DNA from: Bosea sp. F3-2 | Lineage (GTDB): Bacteria; Pseudomonadota; Alphaproteobacteria; Rhizobiales; Beijerinckiaceae | DNA length: 64,000 bases | NCBI RefSeq assembly: GCF_008253865.1 | Contig: NZ_CP042331.1 | Coordinates: 2,728,001 to 2,792,000 of the forward strand | Direction: 5' to 3' | In this document: one piece after another, positions 45,670 to 53,672 of the stretch | How positions within the stretch are numbered: position 1 is the stretch's first letter | Layout of the letters: each line of letters starts with the position of its first letter | The notes under the pieces: generated by a model | What the model was told of the DNA's origin: nothing | The model's database searches: none | What the model saw: only the letters and a program-made list of their open reading frames with translations | Program-made: the position numbers and the translations under genes

Positions 45670-46158
45670 ATGCACGAGACGGAACAGCAGGAGCGGATCT
45701 GGACGGCGCTCGCCGCGCATCCGGTCTACATGGTTTCGCTGCTCGCCGAGGGCCATATCAAGACACGGCCGATGTCGGGACATCTCGACCGCGACCACCA
45801 CCGGCTGCTCTTCATCAGCCATCGCCATACCGGCATCATCGGAGAGGCGCTGCGCTCCCCTTCCGTCTCCATCGCGATCAGCCATGAGAACCGGAACTTC
45901 TACGTCGCCATCTCCTGCTCGGCTTCGGAAGTGCCCAGCCGGGACGAGCTGCGCGAGATCTGGACCCCCCTGGCGAGCGCCTGGTTCCCCAACGGGCCGG
46001 ACGATCCCGACGCCACGCTGCTGGCGCTGACACCGATCTCGGCCGAGATCTGGGACGGCCCTTCGAGCAGCGTGCTGGTCGCTTTCAAGCTGGCGACGGC
46101 GAAGATTCTAGGCCGCACGCCCGATCTCGGCGTCAACGCCACCATCGACATGCGCTGA
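45670..46158 (+). CDS. pyridoxamine 5'-phosphate oxidase-fold (general stress protein-like) protein
   Basis: 162 residues of the split-barrel flavin-binding fold: IWTALAAHPVYMVSLLAEGHIKTRPMSGHLDRDHHRLLFISHRHTGI is the usual start, where RPM contacts flavin. The C-terminal part has ISAEIWDGPSSSVLVAFKLATA. Similar to small 'general stress protein 26' proteins that bind FMN, FAD or heme; not a true PdxH. I start at MHETEQQ (45670) because GGAG lies seven bases before; ATG 45640 is possible. Confidence 0.8.
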   Translation: MHETEQQERIWTALAAHPVYMVSLLAEGHIKTRPMSGHLDRDHHRLLFISHRHTGIIGEALRSPSVSIAISHENRNFYVAISCSASEVPSRDELREIWTPLASAWFPNGPDDPDATLLALTPISAEIWDGPSSSVLVAFKLATAKILGRTPDLGVNATIDMR

Positions 46159-46181
46159 AAGACCGTTTGAAAATTCACTGA

Positions 46182-46300
46182 GCCCTCATCCTGAGGAGCC
46201 ATTCCGTCAGGAATGGCGTCTCGAAGGATGCTCCATGAGGCTCAGGAGATAGCTGGAACATCCTTCGAGACGGCCCTTCGGGCCTCCTCAGGATGAGGGC
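46182..46300. repeat. GCCCTCATCCTGAGGAG palindromic element
   Basis: Outer arms CCCTCATCCTGAGGAG and CTCCTCAGGATGAGGG, inner arms CGTCTCGAAGGATG and CATCCTTCGAGACG. It lies between convergent genes and could terminate both. A different sequence family from the other palindromes. Confidence 0.85.
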
Positions 46301-46339
46301 CGGAGGGACTAAGCGTTGCTCTAAGCCGATTCTGCCGCC

Positions 46340-47032
46340 TCAGGCCGGATCAGAGGCCGCCATCCTCCGCCCGAACCAGGTTACGGCGACGCTCGACCAG
46401 GCGATGCCGAGGCACCAGCCGCCGATGACGTCGGTCGGCCAGTGGACGCCGAGATAGATGCGGCTGAGGCCGATCAACACGATCATCACCCAGGCGAGCA
46501 CGATGCACAGGCGCTTGATGTCGTCCCGCCGCGAGGCAAGGCCGACGAAGCCGGCGATGCTGAGCAGGGTCAGCGCCGAAAGGAAGGCATGCCCGCTCGG
46601 AAAGCTGGCGGTGAAAGTCAGCGCCGTATGGGCGACGATGTCGGGCCGCTCGCGCCCGATCGCTATCTTCAAGCCACTGCTGACCAGCACTGCCGCGAGC
46701 AGACTGGCGACGAGGCCCACGGCAAGGTGACGATAGCCACAGAGCCAGAGCGCCAGCGTTGCCGTCGTCGCCATGAAGAACAGACCGACGAAACTGCCGA
46801 GCGCGGTCATGTCCCGCACCGCCTCCTGAAACCAGGTCGGGCCGATCGGAACGGCGGGATTGGCAGGATCGCGGAACAGCAGGACCAGCCTGGTATCGAA
46901 GGCGAAACTGTGTCCCGAGGCGATGAAGGCAGCAAGCGCCACAAAGGCCAGCGCTGCGGCAACCGGCGCGAGAACGCGCGGTTGCCACCAAGGCGCCGAC
47001 GCCCGGCTCAGGGCGTGCACAGGCTCAGACAT
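46340..47032 (-). CDS. PAP2-family membrane phosphatase
   Basis: 230 residues with about six membrane helices and the full phosphatase signature: KIAIGRERP (KX6RP), SFPSGHAF (PSGH) and SRIYLGVHWPTD (SRX5HX3D). Such enzymes hydrolyse phosphatidic acid, undecaprenyl diphosphate or similar lipids at the periplasmic face. I start at MSEPVHAL (47032). It follows a lipid-kinase gene by eight bases, so the pair could interconvert diacylglycerol and phosphatidate or modify lipid A; exact substrate unknown. Confidence 0.87.
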   Translation of the reverse strand: MSEPVHALSRASAPWWQPRVLAPVAAALAFVALAAFIASGHSFAFDTRLVLLFRDPANPAVPIGPTWFQEAVRDMTALGSFVGLFFMATTATLALWLCGYRHLAVGLVASLLAAVLVSSGLKIAIGRERPDIVAHTALTFTASFPSGHAFLSALTLLSIAGFVGLASRRDDIKRLCIVLAWVMIVLIGLSRIYLGVHWPTDVIGGWCLGIAWSSVAVTWFGRRMAASDPA

Positions 47033-47040
47033 GGCCGCGT

Positions 47041-47946
47041 TCAACTCCAGAAGCTGGTCGGGCGAGAGGCAATGACGGTCAGGGCCTTGGGTAGCAAGCC
47101 ATAGATCAATGGCCCTGCCTTGCGCTCGACCTCGCCGTCGAAGGTGATGTGCCCGCGCCGCTTGTCGCGCCGGGAAAGCGTCACGGCATTGCCCGTGAAG
47201 GAGCTCAGATTCCGGGAAGAACGCCAGAGGCCGGAAGCGACGGACAAGGCCGCCTTGCTGCGCGAATAGAGGCCACCCGCATTCAGCACATGCACCTCGA
47301 AGACGCCGCCATCGAGACGATCGCGCCGCCATTCGGCGCCGTTGAAACGATTGACGGTGACCAGCACGGCATCCGCCTCGAGGACCTGGCTTTGATTGCC
47401 GACGGCGATCTCGACGGTGATCGGGCGGGTGAACAGGATCGAGCGCGTCGCGGCGATACCGAAGGCGGCAACACGGCTGAACGGGAAGCGGCGCCGGGCA
47501 TATTCGCGCTCGCGCGCCATCAGGCTGAAGAACCCCATGCCGGAGATGGAGTGGAACAGCCGGTCGTTGACGCGGCCGACATCCACCGCAACCGGCTCGC
47601 CATGGCAAAGCGCCTCGACCTGCTGTTCGAGCGGACCGAACAGGCCGAGATCACGTCCCAGCACGTTGACGGTTCCCATCGGCAGGATACCGACCGGGCG
47701 GTCGGCCTGAATCAGCACAGGCAACGCGCCGTTGATGGTGCCATCGCCGCCGGCCAGGACCGGTATCGTCCTGTCCTTCTCGATCGCCAGCGACAAGGCG
47801 CTGCCGATCTCGCGCGGCCGGACCAGCTTCACTTCCGCATGACAGCTATGGGCCTTGAAGGCAGCCTCGATGCGAGCCGCAAAAGCATCGGCACCGGCTT
47901 CCAGCACAGCCCCCGCGCGGGCGTTGACGACAACGGTGTGGCGCAT
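47041..47946 (-). CDS. diacylglycerol kinase-family lipid kinase
   Basis: 301 residues of the DAGK/YegS family. MRHTVVVNARAG gives the first strand, VLAGGDGTINGALPVL is the catalytic-domain nucleotide signature, and PMGTVNVLGRDLGL and ISGMGFFSLMARERE follow. Likely phosphorylates diacylglycerol or a sphingoid/isoprenoid-like lipid. Transcribed before the PAP2 gene with an eight-base gap, suggesting opposing activities in one operon. Confidence 0.88.
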   Translation of the reverse strand: MRHTVVVNARAGAVLEAGADAFAARIEAAFKAHSCHAEVKLVRPREIGSALSLAIEKDRTIPVLAGGDGTINGALPVLIQADRPVGILPMGTVNVLGRDLGLFGPLEQQVEALCHGEPVAVDVGRVNDRLFHSISGMGFFSLMAREREYARRRFPFSRVAAFGIAATRSILFTRPITVEIAVGNQSQVLEADAVLVTVNRFNGAEWRRDRLDGGVFEVHVLNAGGLYSRSKAALSVASGLWRSSRNLSSFTGNAVTLSRRDKRRGHITFDGEVERKAGPLIYGLLPKALTVIASRPTSFWS

Positions 47947-47991
47947 CTGGAGCCCAAGATAGGTGCCCCCCGGAACGGTGCAAGGGCGGGC

Positions 47992-48879
47992 TCACGCCGC
48001 CGCCGGGCGCGCATCGAACTGCGCGGGCAGCGACGGGGCCAACGGCATGGGCGTGTCCGAGACTTCTTCGGTGATCACCTCGAAGCGCTGCAGAGTATGC
48101 ATGCCGAAGGAACAGATCATCGCGGTATCGGTCGCGTCACGTCCGCGGGCGATGACGATGCGGCCGATGCGCGGCTCGTTGTGGCGAGCATCGAAGGTGT
48201 ACCAGCGACCGCCCAGGAAAACCTCGAACCAGGCATTGAAGTCCATCGGCGCCGGATCCGGCGGCACGCCGATGTCGCCGAGATAGCCATTGCAATAGCG
48301 TGCCGGGATGTTCATGCAGCGGCACAGGGCGATGGCGAGATGCGCGAAATCACGGCAGACGCCGATCCGCTCCTCGAAGGCCTCGGCGGCCGTGCGCGTA
48401 TTGCGGGCGAAATGATAGCCGAAGGTCAGGTGATTATGGACGAAATCGACGATCGCCTGGACGCGCGGCCAGCCCGGCGCGACCTGCCCGAACAGCGCCC
48501 AGGCCTGGTCGAAGAGCTTGTCGGTTTCGCAATAGCGGCTGCCGAGCAGATAAACGAGCGCCTCGTCGGGCAGACGTGAGGGAGCAACCTCGCGCGCCGC
48601 CGGATGGATACAATCGGGCTCGCCCGAATCGTGCACGACCCCCTCCGATTCAAGGCGGATGCCGCCGGGAGGCGCCACCATGCGCCGGCAGATATTGCCG
48701 AAGGCGTCGAGATGCTGCGCGACAGCGATCGGGAGCAACGGATTGGCCAACGCGCTCACCCGCATGTCGTCAGGCATCGTCAGATCATGGCGGCGCGAGG
48801 GGTGGACATCGAGCAATGTGACGAGGGGCATCTCACGCGCGCAAACCAACTCGATCCGATAGCCGTAACGGATGCGCAT
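47992..48879 (-). CDS. transglutaminase-like protein with catalytic His replaced by Asn
   Basis: 295 residues. A beta domain (YGYRIELVCAREMPLVTLLDVHPS) is followed by a transglutaminase core with Cys175 (GVCRDFAHLAIALCR). The position that aligns with the catalytic His is Asn215 (MDFNAWFEVFLGGRWYTFD) and Asp230 follows. It belongs to the same broad family as the enzymes at 34914 and 40843, 7 kb away. The start MRIRYGYR (48879) is supported by AGGAG; an upstream frame is spurious. Function unknown; the replaced His raises the question of activity, unless a nearby His (HN after DAR) serves. Confidence 0.8.
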   Translation of the reverse strand: MRIRYGYRIELVCAREMPLVTLLDVHPSRRHDLTMPDDMRVSALANPLLPIAVAQHLDAFGNICRRMVAPPGGIRLESEGVVHDSGEPDCIHPAAREVAPSRLPDEALVYLLGSRYCETDKLFDQAWALFGQVAPGWPRVQAIVDFVHNHLTFGYHFARNTRTAAEAFEERIGVCRDFAHLAIALCRCMNIPARYCNGYLGDIGVPPDPAPMDFNAWFEVFLGGRWYTFDARHNEPRIGRIVIARGRDATDTAMICSFGMHTLQRFEVITEEVSDTPMPLAPSLPAQFDARPAAA

Positions 48880-49065
48880 CTCGCTGTCTCCTGATGTGAG
48901 GGACGGGCGCCTCGCGGCTGTGCCGCGGTAGCTCACCCGAGTCTCGTGCTCCCCATCGAGCAGACGCGCGAAGGCGCCCTCCGGTTCCCCCAGCCAGAGA
49001 AAAAGTGCCGCGCCTTTCACACCTTCGCCGCCTGCGGGAGCGCGCAAGCCAGCCCCAAAAAAGAA

Positions 49066-49089
49066 GATGCGGGCCTTTCGGCCCGCATC
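49066..49089 (-). terminator. intrinsic terminator after the PRC-barrel gene
   Basis: Perfect ten-base stem GATGCGGGCC / GGCCCGCATC with a four-base loop, followed on the minus strand by TTCTTTTTT. Confidence 0.88.
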
Positions 49090-49150
49090 CCGCCGCCACG
49101 GCGGTTCGGCTGGGGGGATAGCAACCGCCGCGACCTGCGTCTGGCAGCCG

Positions 49151-49531
49151 CTACATCATCCAGTAGGGCATCGTGCCGTAGTAGTCGTGGACACGCTTGC
49201 CGTAAGCCTTGTCCTCCCAGTCGGGCTCGCCCTCGCTGTCGTACATCGGCGCAGCTTCGAGCTTCTCCTTGGTCAGAGGCACGACGTAGCCGCCGCGTTG
49301 CGGATCGTAGTCGAGAACGCTCCACGGAATCGGATGGTACTTCTCGCCGAGTCCGAGGAAGCCGCCAAAAGACATGATGGCGTAGGCGACCTTGCCGGTC
49401 TGCTTGTCGAGCATCACGTCGTAGATCTCGCCGAGGTGCTCGCCCGCCGCGTTGTAGACGTCTGTTCCGGCAACGCGGGCGCCCGCAATCAAGGGATTGG
49501 CAGTGGTGATGGACGTGGTGGACGTCGCCAT
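49151..49531 (-). CDS. PRC-barrel domain protein
   Basis: 126 residues with one PRC-barrel (AGARVAGTDVYNAAGEHLGEIYDVMLDKQTGKVAYAIMSFGGFLGLGEKYHPIPWSVL) and a short Tyr/Trp-rich tail (WEDKAYGKRVHDYYGTMPYWMM). PRC-barrel proteins of this size are common in rhizobia and bind other proteins or RNA-processing factors; often stress-induced. A strong terminator follows 60 bases downstream. No partner is evident. Confidence 0.85.
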   Translation of the reverse strand: MATSTTSITTANPLIAGARVAGTDVYNAAGEHLGEIYDVMLDKQTGKVAYAIMSFGGFLGLGEKYHPIPWSVLDYDPQRGGYVVPLTKEKLEAAPMYDSEGEPDWEDKAYGKRVHDYYGTMPYWMM

Positions 49532-49773
49532 GTCGGTTCCTCCATATGTCAGGGGCGCGTCGCTGCAGCGCCGGAAACTCGTCTCCTCAACGTCCTGCGG
49601 AAGCCAAAGGTTCCAGCTTTTTCAGAGCCTTTTTGTGCAATCTTCCGGCATCACATTTCCGGCTCTTTCGTCATGTGAATGGAGGTTGCGCCTCGCATCG
49701 GGAACCTTCGCCGGCATGGCGGGTTTCGGACTGCGAGCGACATCGCCGTTTTGTGAAGAGGAGAACAGTCGGC

Positions 49774-50037
49774 ATGAAGAAGTTCATGATCATCGTGGGC
49801 CTCGCAGCCGCCCTGGGCGCCTGCACCGCGCGTGAACAGAATGCAGGTACTGGCGCTCTTATCGGCGCGGGCGCGGGCGCCCTCATCGGCGGCGCAGCGA
49901 CGGGCCGGGCCGGCGGTGCTTTGGCCGGTGCGGCCATCGGCGGCGCCAGCGGGGCCATCATCGGTTCCGCCGCCACGCCGGATCAGATCTGCTACGGCCG
50001 CGACGAGTGGGGCCGGCGCGTGCGCTACGCCTGCTGA
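49774..50037 (+). CDS. small glycine-zipper lipoprotein
   Basis: 87 residues. Signal MKKFMIIVGLAAALGAC ends in a lipobox (LGAC), so Cys17 is probably lipidated. The middle is a glycine zipper (ALIGAGAGALIGGAATG, ALAGAAIGGASGAIIGSAA) and the tail is DQICYGRDEWGRRVRYAC with two Cys. Similar to YMGG/17-kDa surface-antigen-like proteins of the outer membrane. GAGGAG lies eleven bases before the ATG. Followed by a RIME-like element and a terminator. Confidence 0.82.
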   Translation: MKKFMIIVGLAAALGACTAREQNAGTGALIGAGAGALIGGAATGRAGGALAGAAIGGASGAIIGSAATPDQICYGRDEWGRRVRYAC

Positions 50038-50055
50038 GGCGAGCATCAGCGGATC

Positions 50056-50160
50056 TAGAACATTTCCGCGTTTCTCCGAATCGCGAAAATGCTCCAAGTT
50101 TTTGTTTTGTCGCATTTTCTTCACGCGAACCGGTATCCACTTCGCTCGAAAATGCTCTAG
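50056..50160. repeat. RIME-like mosaic element, family A (105 bp), copy 3
   Basis: Aligns over all 105 bases with 14756-14860, with a few changes (TAGAACATTTCCGCG at the left). Here it lies between the lipoprotein stop and its terminator, in the 3' untranslated region. Confidence 0.9.
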
Positions 50161-50163
50161 GGA

Positions 50164-50190
50164 AGGCTCGCCGATCCGGCGGGCCTTTTT
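50164..50190 (+). terminator. intrinsic terminator after the lipoprotein gene
   Basis: Stem AGGCTCGCCG / CGGCGGGCCT with one G-T pair and a three-base loop, then TTTTT on the plus strand. Confidence 0.75.
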
Positions 50191-50211
50191 CATGCGGCCT
50201 GGCTTGCCGCG

Positions 50212-50961
50212 TCAGACCTGCCCGTAAGGGCCGAAGCGTCCGACGAAACGGTGACGGAAACCGGGATAGAGCAGCCGCACGGCTGTGACCGGCTTCAACT
50301 GGTTCCAGGTCCGGCGCTCGACCAGCAGGCAGGGCTCACCAACCGCAACGTCGAGCAGGCCGGCTTCCTCCTCGCCAGCCCCGACAGCGCTGATCGCGTG
50401 CTCGGCCTGTGACCAGAGACTGTGCCTGAGCAACCAGTCGCCGGGCGGGGTCTGCGCGAAGTCTTCCTCAGCGAGGCCGGACACGGCAGCGGCGTGGATG
50501 ACGCGTTCTTCCAGCACATGCGGCTTGCCGTCGGCGCGATGCAGCACGACGAGATGAGCCACCTTGTCCGAACGCTTCAGGCCGAAGCGCTCTGCGACTT
50601 CCGGGGCGGGCCGGCCGTCGCTGCGTGAAAGAACGTCATACGCATAGCTCTGACCGAGCTGCTCCACCTCCTCCGGGATCGAGAGGATGTCGAGCATAGC
50701 GTGGCTCGCCGGGGGGCTGGCGACGATGGTGCCCGAGCGGCGGCGGCGGATGATGAGGCCTTCGCGGGCAAGCTGTACCAGCGCGCGGTGCACCGTCATC
50801 CGCGAGGCGCGGAGCTGCTCCATCAAGGCGTGCTCCGGCGGCACACTGGTGCCCGGCGGCCATTCTCCGCTGACCACCAGATCGCGGATCGCGCGCCGGA
50901 TCTGGTCATAGACCGGCCCGGCGCCATCCAGTTTCACCGCGTCGAGCCGGGTCTCCGTCAT
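50212..50961 (-). CDS. hutC: histidine utilisation repressor HutC
   Basis: A 249-residue GntR/HutC-type repressor: N-terminal winged helix (YDQIRRAIRDLVVSGEWPPGTSVPPEHALMEQLRASRMTVHRAL... RRRSGTIVA) and a UTRA ligand domain (from about residue 90), which in HutC binds urocanate. It follows hutF by eight bases and is divergent, as a unit, from hutIHGUD. The double palindrome at 52355-52398 is the expected operator. Confidence 0.93.
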   Translation of the reverse strand: MTETRLDAVKLDGAGPVYDQIRRAIRDLVVSGEWPPGTSVPPEHALMEQLRASRMTVHRALVQLAREGLIIRRRRSGTIVASPPASHAMLDILSIPEEVEQLGQSYAYDVLSRSDGRPAPEVAERFGLKRSDKVAHLVVLHRADGKPHVLEERVIHAAAVSGLAEEDFAQTPPGDWLLRHSLWSQAEHAISAVGAGEEEAGLLDVAVGEPCLLVERRTWNQLKPVTAVRLLYPGFRHRFVGRFGPYGQV

Positions 50962-50969
50962 CCTGTGTC

Positions 50970-52337
50970 CTATGCCGCAGAGAGCAGGCGCCGCATCACG
51001 ACGGCGAAGCGGGCGCGCACCGAATCGCGGGCGACATGCCGCCCATCGGCCACCACCCTCCTGCCACCGACGACGACGTCGCGCAAAGGCAGGGCGTTGG
51101 CGGCGAAGATCGCGCTGTCGACCGCCTCCGCGCCGGTCTTGCCGACGATGGCCGGGTGATCGGTGTCGAGCGTGACGAAATCGGCGCGATGGCCCACCGC
51201 GATCCTACCGATCGCCCGGCCGCAGGCTTGCGCACCACCGGCGCAGGCGGCCTGCCAGAGCGCCAGGCCGGTCGAAGCCTCCTCCTCCGCAAAAAGAGCA
51301 CGGCGGCGATCGCGCAGGCGCTGCGAATATTCGAGCTGGCGCAGTTCGGCGCCGGCATCGATCTGAATGTTGGAATCGCTGCCGACCCCGAAGGCGCCGC
51401 CAGCCTCGCGATAACGGATGCCATCGAAGATGCCGTCGCCAAGGCTGGATTCGGTGATCGGGCACAGGCCCGCCACAGCGCCGCTGCGGGCGATGCCGTC
51501 ACGCTCGGCGTCGCTCAGATGCGTCGCATGGATCAGGCACCAGCGCTGGTCGAGCGGGATCGTCTGCATCAGCAGCTCGACCGGCCGCTTGCCGGTGATC
51601 TTCAGGCTGGCCTCGACCTCGGGCACCTGCTCGGCGACATGGATATGGACCGGATTGTCGGGACGCAGCGACGCCACCCAGCCGAGGTCGTCGAGCGCGA
51701 CCGCGCGCAGCGAGTGCGGAGCCACGCCAAGCCGCGCATCCGGCAGATTGCGGATCGCCGCCGCGCTTCCCTCCAGCAGGCGCTGATAGGCATCGCGGTC
51801 ATTGACGAAGCGACGCTGGCCGTGGACCGAAGGCGCCTGCCCGAAATTGCCGAAGCGGTAGAGCACCGGCAGCAGGGTGAGGCCGAGCCCGGTTTCCTCG
51901 GCGGCGGCGGCGATCGCCTGCCCCATGGCAGCGATGTTCGCGTAAGGACGCCCGTCCTTGTCGTGGTGGAGATAATGGAACTCGGCGAGCGCAGTGAAGC
52001 CGCCCTCCAGCATCTCGACGAAGGCCTGCGCCGCGATGGCCTGCACATCCTCCGGATCGAGCCGGTCGAGGAAGCGATACATCACCTCGCGCCAGGTCCA
52101 GAAGGAATCCTCCGGCGCGCCGCGGCGCTCGGAGAGCCCCGCCATGCCGCGCTGGAAGGCGTGGCTGTGCAGGTTCGGCATGCCGGGCAAGGCGATGCTG
52201 GCGAAGCTCCGGTCACCCGCGCTCGGCAACGCATCGGTCTCGATGGCGGTGATGACGCCCTGCTCCAGCGTCAGTTTCACATTGCTGGCAAAGCCTTCGG
52301 GCAGAAGAGCCTCGGCCAGATGCAGGGTCTCGGTCAC
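50970..52337 (-). CDS. hutF: formimidoylglutamate deiminase HutF
   Basis: A 455-residue amidohydrolase that turns N-formimidoyl-glutamate into N-formyl-glutamate and ammonia. Visible: ALPGMPNLHSHAFQRGMAGLSE with metal-binding His pair, HIHVAEQ, LIHATHLSDAERDG, and GSDSNIQID with the metal Asp. I use the GTG at 52337 (VTETLHLAE) with GGAG eight bases upstream; a longer frame would read through the operator. First gene of the leftward hutFC unit. Its presence with hutG defines the five-step pathway. Confidence 0.93.
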   Translation of the reverse strand: MTETLHLAEALLPEGFASNVKLTLEQGVITAIETDALPSAGDRSFASIALPGMPNLHSHAFQRGMAGLSERRGAPEDSFWTWREVMYRFLDRLDPEDVQAIAAQAFVEMLEGGFTALAEFHYLHHDKDGRPYANIAAMGQAIAAAAEETGLGLTLLPVLYRFGNFGQAPSVHGQRRFVNDRDAYQRLLEGSAAAIRNLPDARLGVAPHSLRAVALDDLGWVASLRPDNPVHIHVAEQVPEVEASLKITGKRPVELLMQTIPLDQRWCLIHATHLSDAERDGIARSGAVAGLCPITESSLGDGIFDGIRYREAGGAFGVGSDSNIQIDAGAELRQLEYSQRLRDRRRALFAEEEASTGLALWQAACAGGAQACGRAIGRIAVGHRADFVTLDTDHPAIVGKTGAEAVDSAIFAANALPLRDVVVGGRRVVADGRHVARDSVRARFAVVMRRLLSAA

Positions 52338-52354
52338 CGCTTCGCTCCATCGTT

Positions 52355-52398
52355 TAATTGCATATGCAAATAGCACTTGCAATTTGCATATGCAATTA
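52355..52398. promoter_or_regulatory. double-palindrome operator in the divergent hut promoter region
   Basis: TAATTGCATATGCAAAT (52355-52371) and its exact complement ATTTGCATATGCAATTA (52382-52398). Each contains the perfect 12-base palindrome TTGCATATGCAA, with centres 26 bases apart. It sits between hutF and hutI starts, the expected place for HutC binding, and would let one regulator control both directions. Confidence 0.8.
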
Positions 52399-52439
52399 GA
52401 TAGCATATCCGGAGTGAAAGCATAGCGGGAGGGCGAGGG

Positions 52440-53672
52440 GTGACGAAGGCAGCGGATGAAACGCTGGTCTGCGACAGGCTTTGGACGCATGCGCGACTGG
52501 CGACGATGGCGCCGGGTGCAAGCGCTCCCTACGGTGCGATCGAGGACAGCGCGATCGCCGCCCGCGACGGGCGCATTGTCTATGCCGGGCCGCGCAGCGA
52601 GGCTCCCGCCTTCCAGGCCGGCGAAACGATCGATTGCCAGGGCCGCTGGATCACCCCCGGCCTGATCGATTGCCACACCCATCTCGTCTATGGCGGCGAC
52701 CGGGCGCATGAGTTCGAGCTGAGATTGCAGGGTGCGACCTATGAGGAGATCGCGCGCGCCGGCGGCGGCATCCTCTCCACCGTCAAGGCGACGCGCGAGG
52801 CGAGCGAGGATGCGCTCTTCGCCTCGGCCGACCGGCGCCTCGCCGCACTGATGGCTGAGGGCGTCACTACCGTCGAAATCAAATCCGGCTATGGTCTTGA
52901 GCAGCAGGCGGAGCTGAAGCAGCTGCACGTCGCGCGCCGGATCGGCCGCGAGCGGCCGGTGACGGTTCGCACCACCTTCCTCGGCGCCCATGCCGTGCCG
53001 CCGGAGTACAAGGGCCGCTCAGGAGATTACACCGCGCTCGTCGCCGGGCCGATTCTCGATGCCGTTGCAGCCGAAGGGCTCGCCGATGCGGTCGACGTCT
53101 TCTGCGAAGGCATCGCCTTCTCGCCGGAGGAGACGAAGGCCGTCTTCAGCGCCGCCAAGGCCAAGGGCCTCGCGATCAAGGTCCATGCCGAGCAGCTCTC
53201 CAATCTCTACGGCGCCAAGCTCGCGGCCGAGATGGGAGCGCTCTCCGCTGATCATCTCGAATATCTCGACGAGGCCGGCGTGATTGCCATGGCCAAGGCC
53301 GGGACGGTCGCGGTCGTGCTGCCCGGCGCCTTCTATTTCCTGCGCGAAACGCAGAAGCCGCCCATCGAACTGATGCGCAAGCACGGCGTCGCGATTGCGC
53401 TGGCGACTGACGCCAATCCCGGCTCCTCGCCGCTGACCTCGCCGCTGCTGGTGCTCAACATGGCCTGCACGCTCTTCCGCATGACGCCCGAGGAGGCGCT
53501 GGCCGGTCTCACCCGCCATGCCGCCACGGCGCTCGGCCTCCAGAACGAGGTCGGCACGTTGGAAACGGGCAAGCGCTGCGACCTCGCGATCTGGGACATC
53601 GAACGCCCGGCCGAACTCGCCTACCGCATCGGCTTCAACCCGCTTCACACCCGCATCTGGAACGGACAATGA
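52440..53672 (+). CDS. hutI: imidazolonepropionase HutI
   Basis: 410 residues. Opens the imidazolone ring to give N-formimidoyl-glutamate. Amidohydrolase motifs: WITPGLIDCHTHLVYGGDR with metal His, SGYGLEQQAELKQL, FLGAHAVPPEYKG, and TDANPGSSPLTSPLLVLNMAC. Start is GTG with GGGAGGG upstream. Its stop overlaps the hutH start (ATGA), beginning a tightly coupled run. Confidence 0.95.
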   Translation: MTKAADETLVCDRLWTHARLATMAPGASAPYGAIEDSAIAARDGRIVYAGPRSEAPAFQAGETIDCQGRWITPGLIDCHTHLVYGGDRAHEFELRLQGATYEEIARAGGGILSTVKATREASEDALFASADRRLAALMAEGVTTVEIKSGYGLEQQAELKQLHVARRIGRERPVTVRTTFLGAHAVPPEYKGRSGDYTALVAGPILDAVAAEGLADAVDVFCEGIAFSPEETKAVFSAAKAKGLAIKVHAEQLSNLYGAKLAAEMGALSADHLEYLDEAGVIAMAKAGTVAVVLPGAFYFLRETQKPPIELMRKHGVAIALATDANPGSSPLTSPLLVLNMACTLFRMTPEEALAGLTRHAATALGLQNEVGTLETGKRCDLAIWDIERPAELAYRIGFNPLHTRIWNGQ

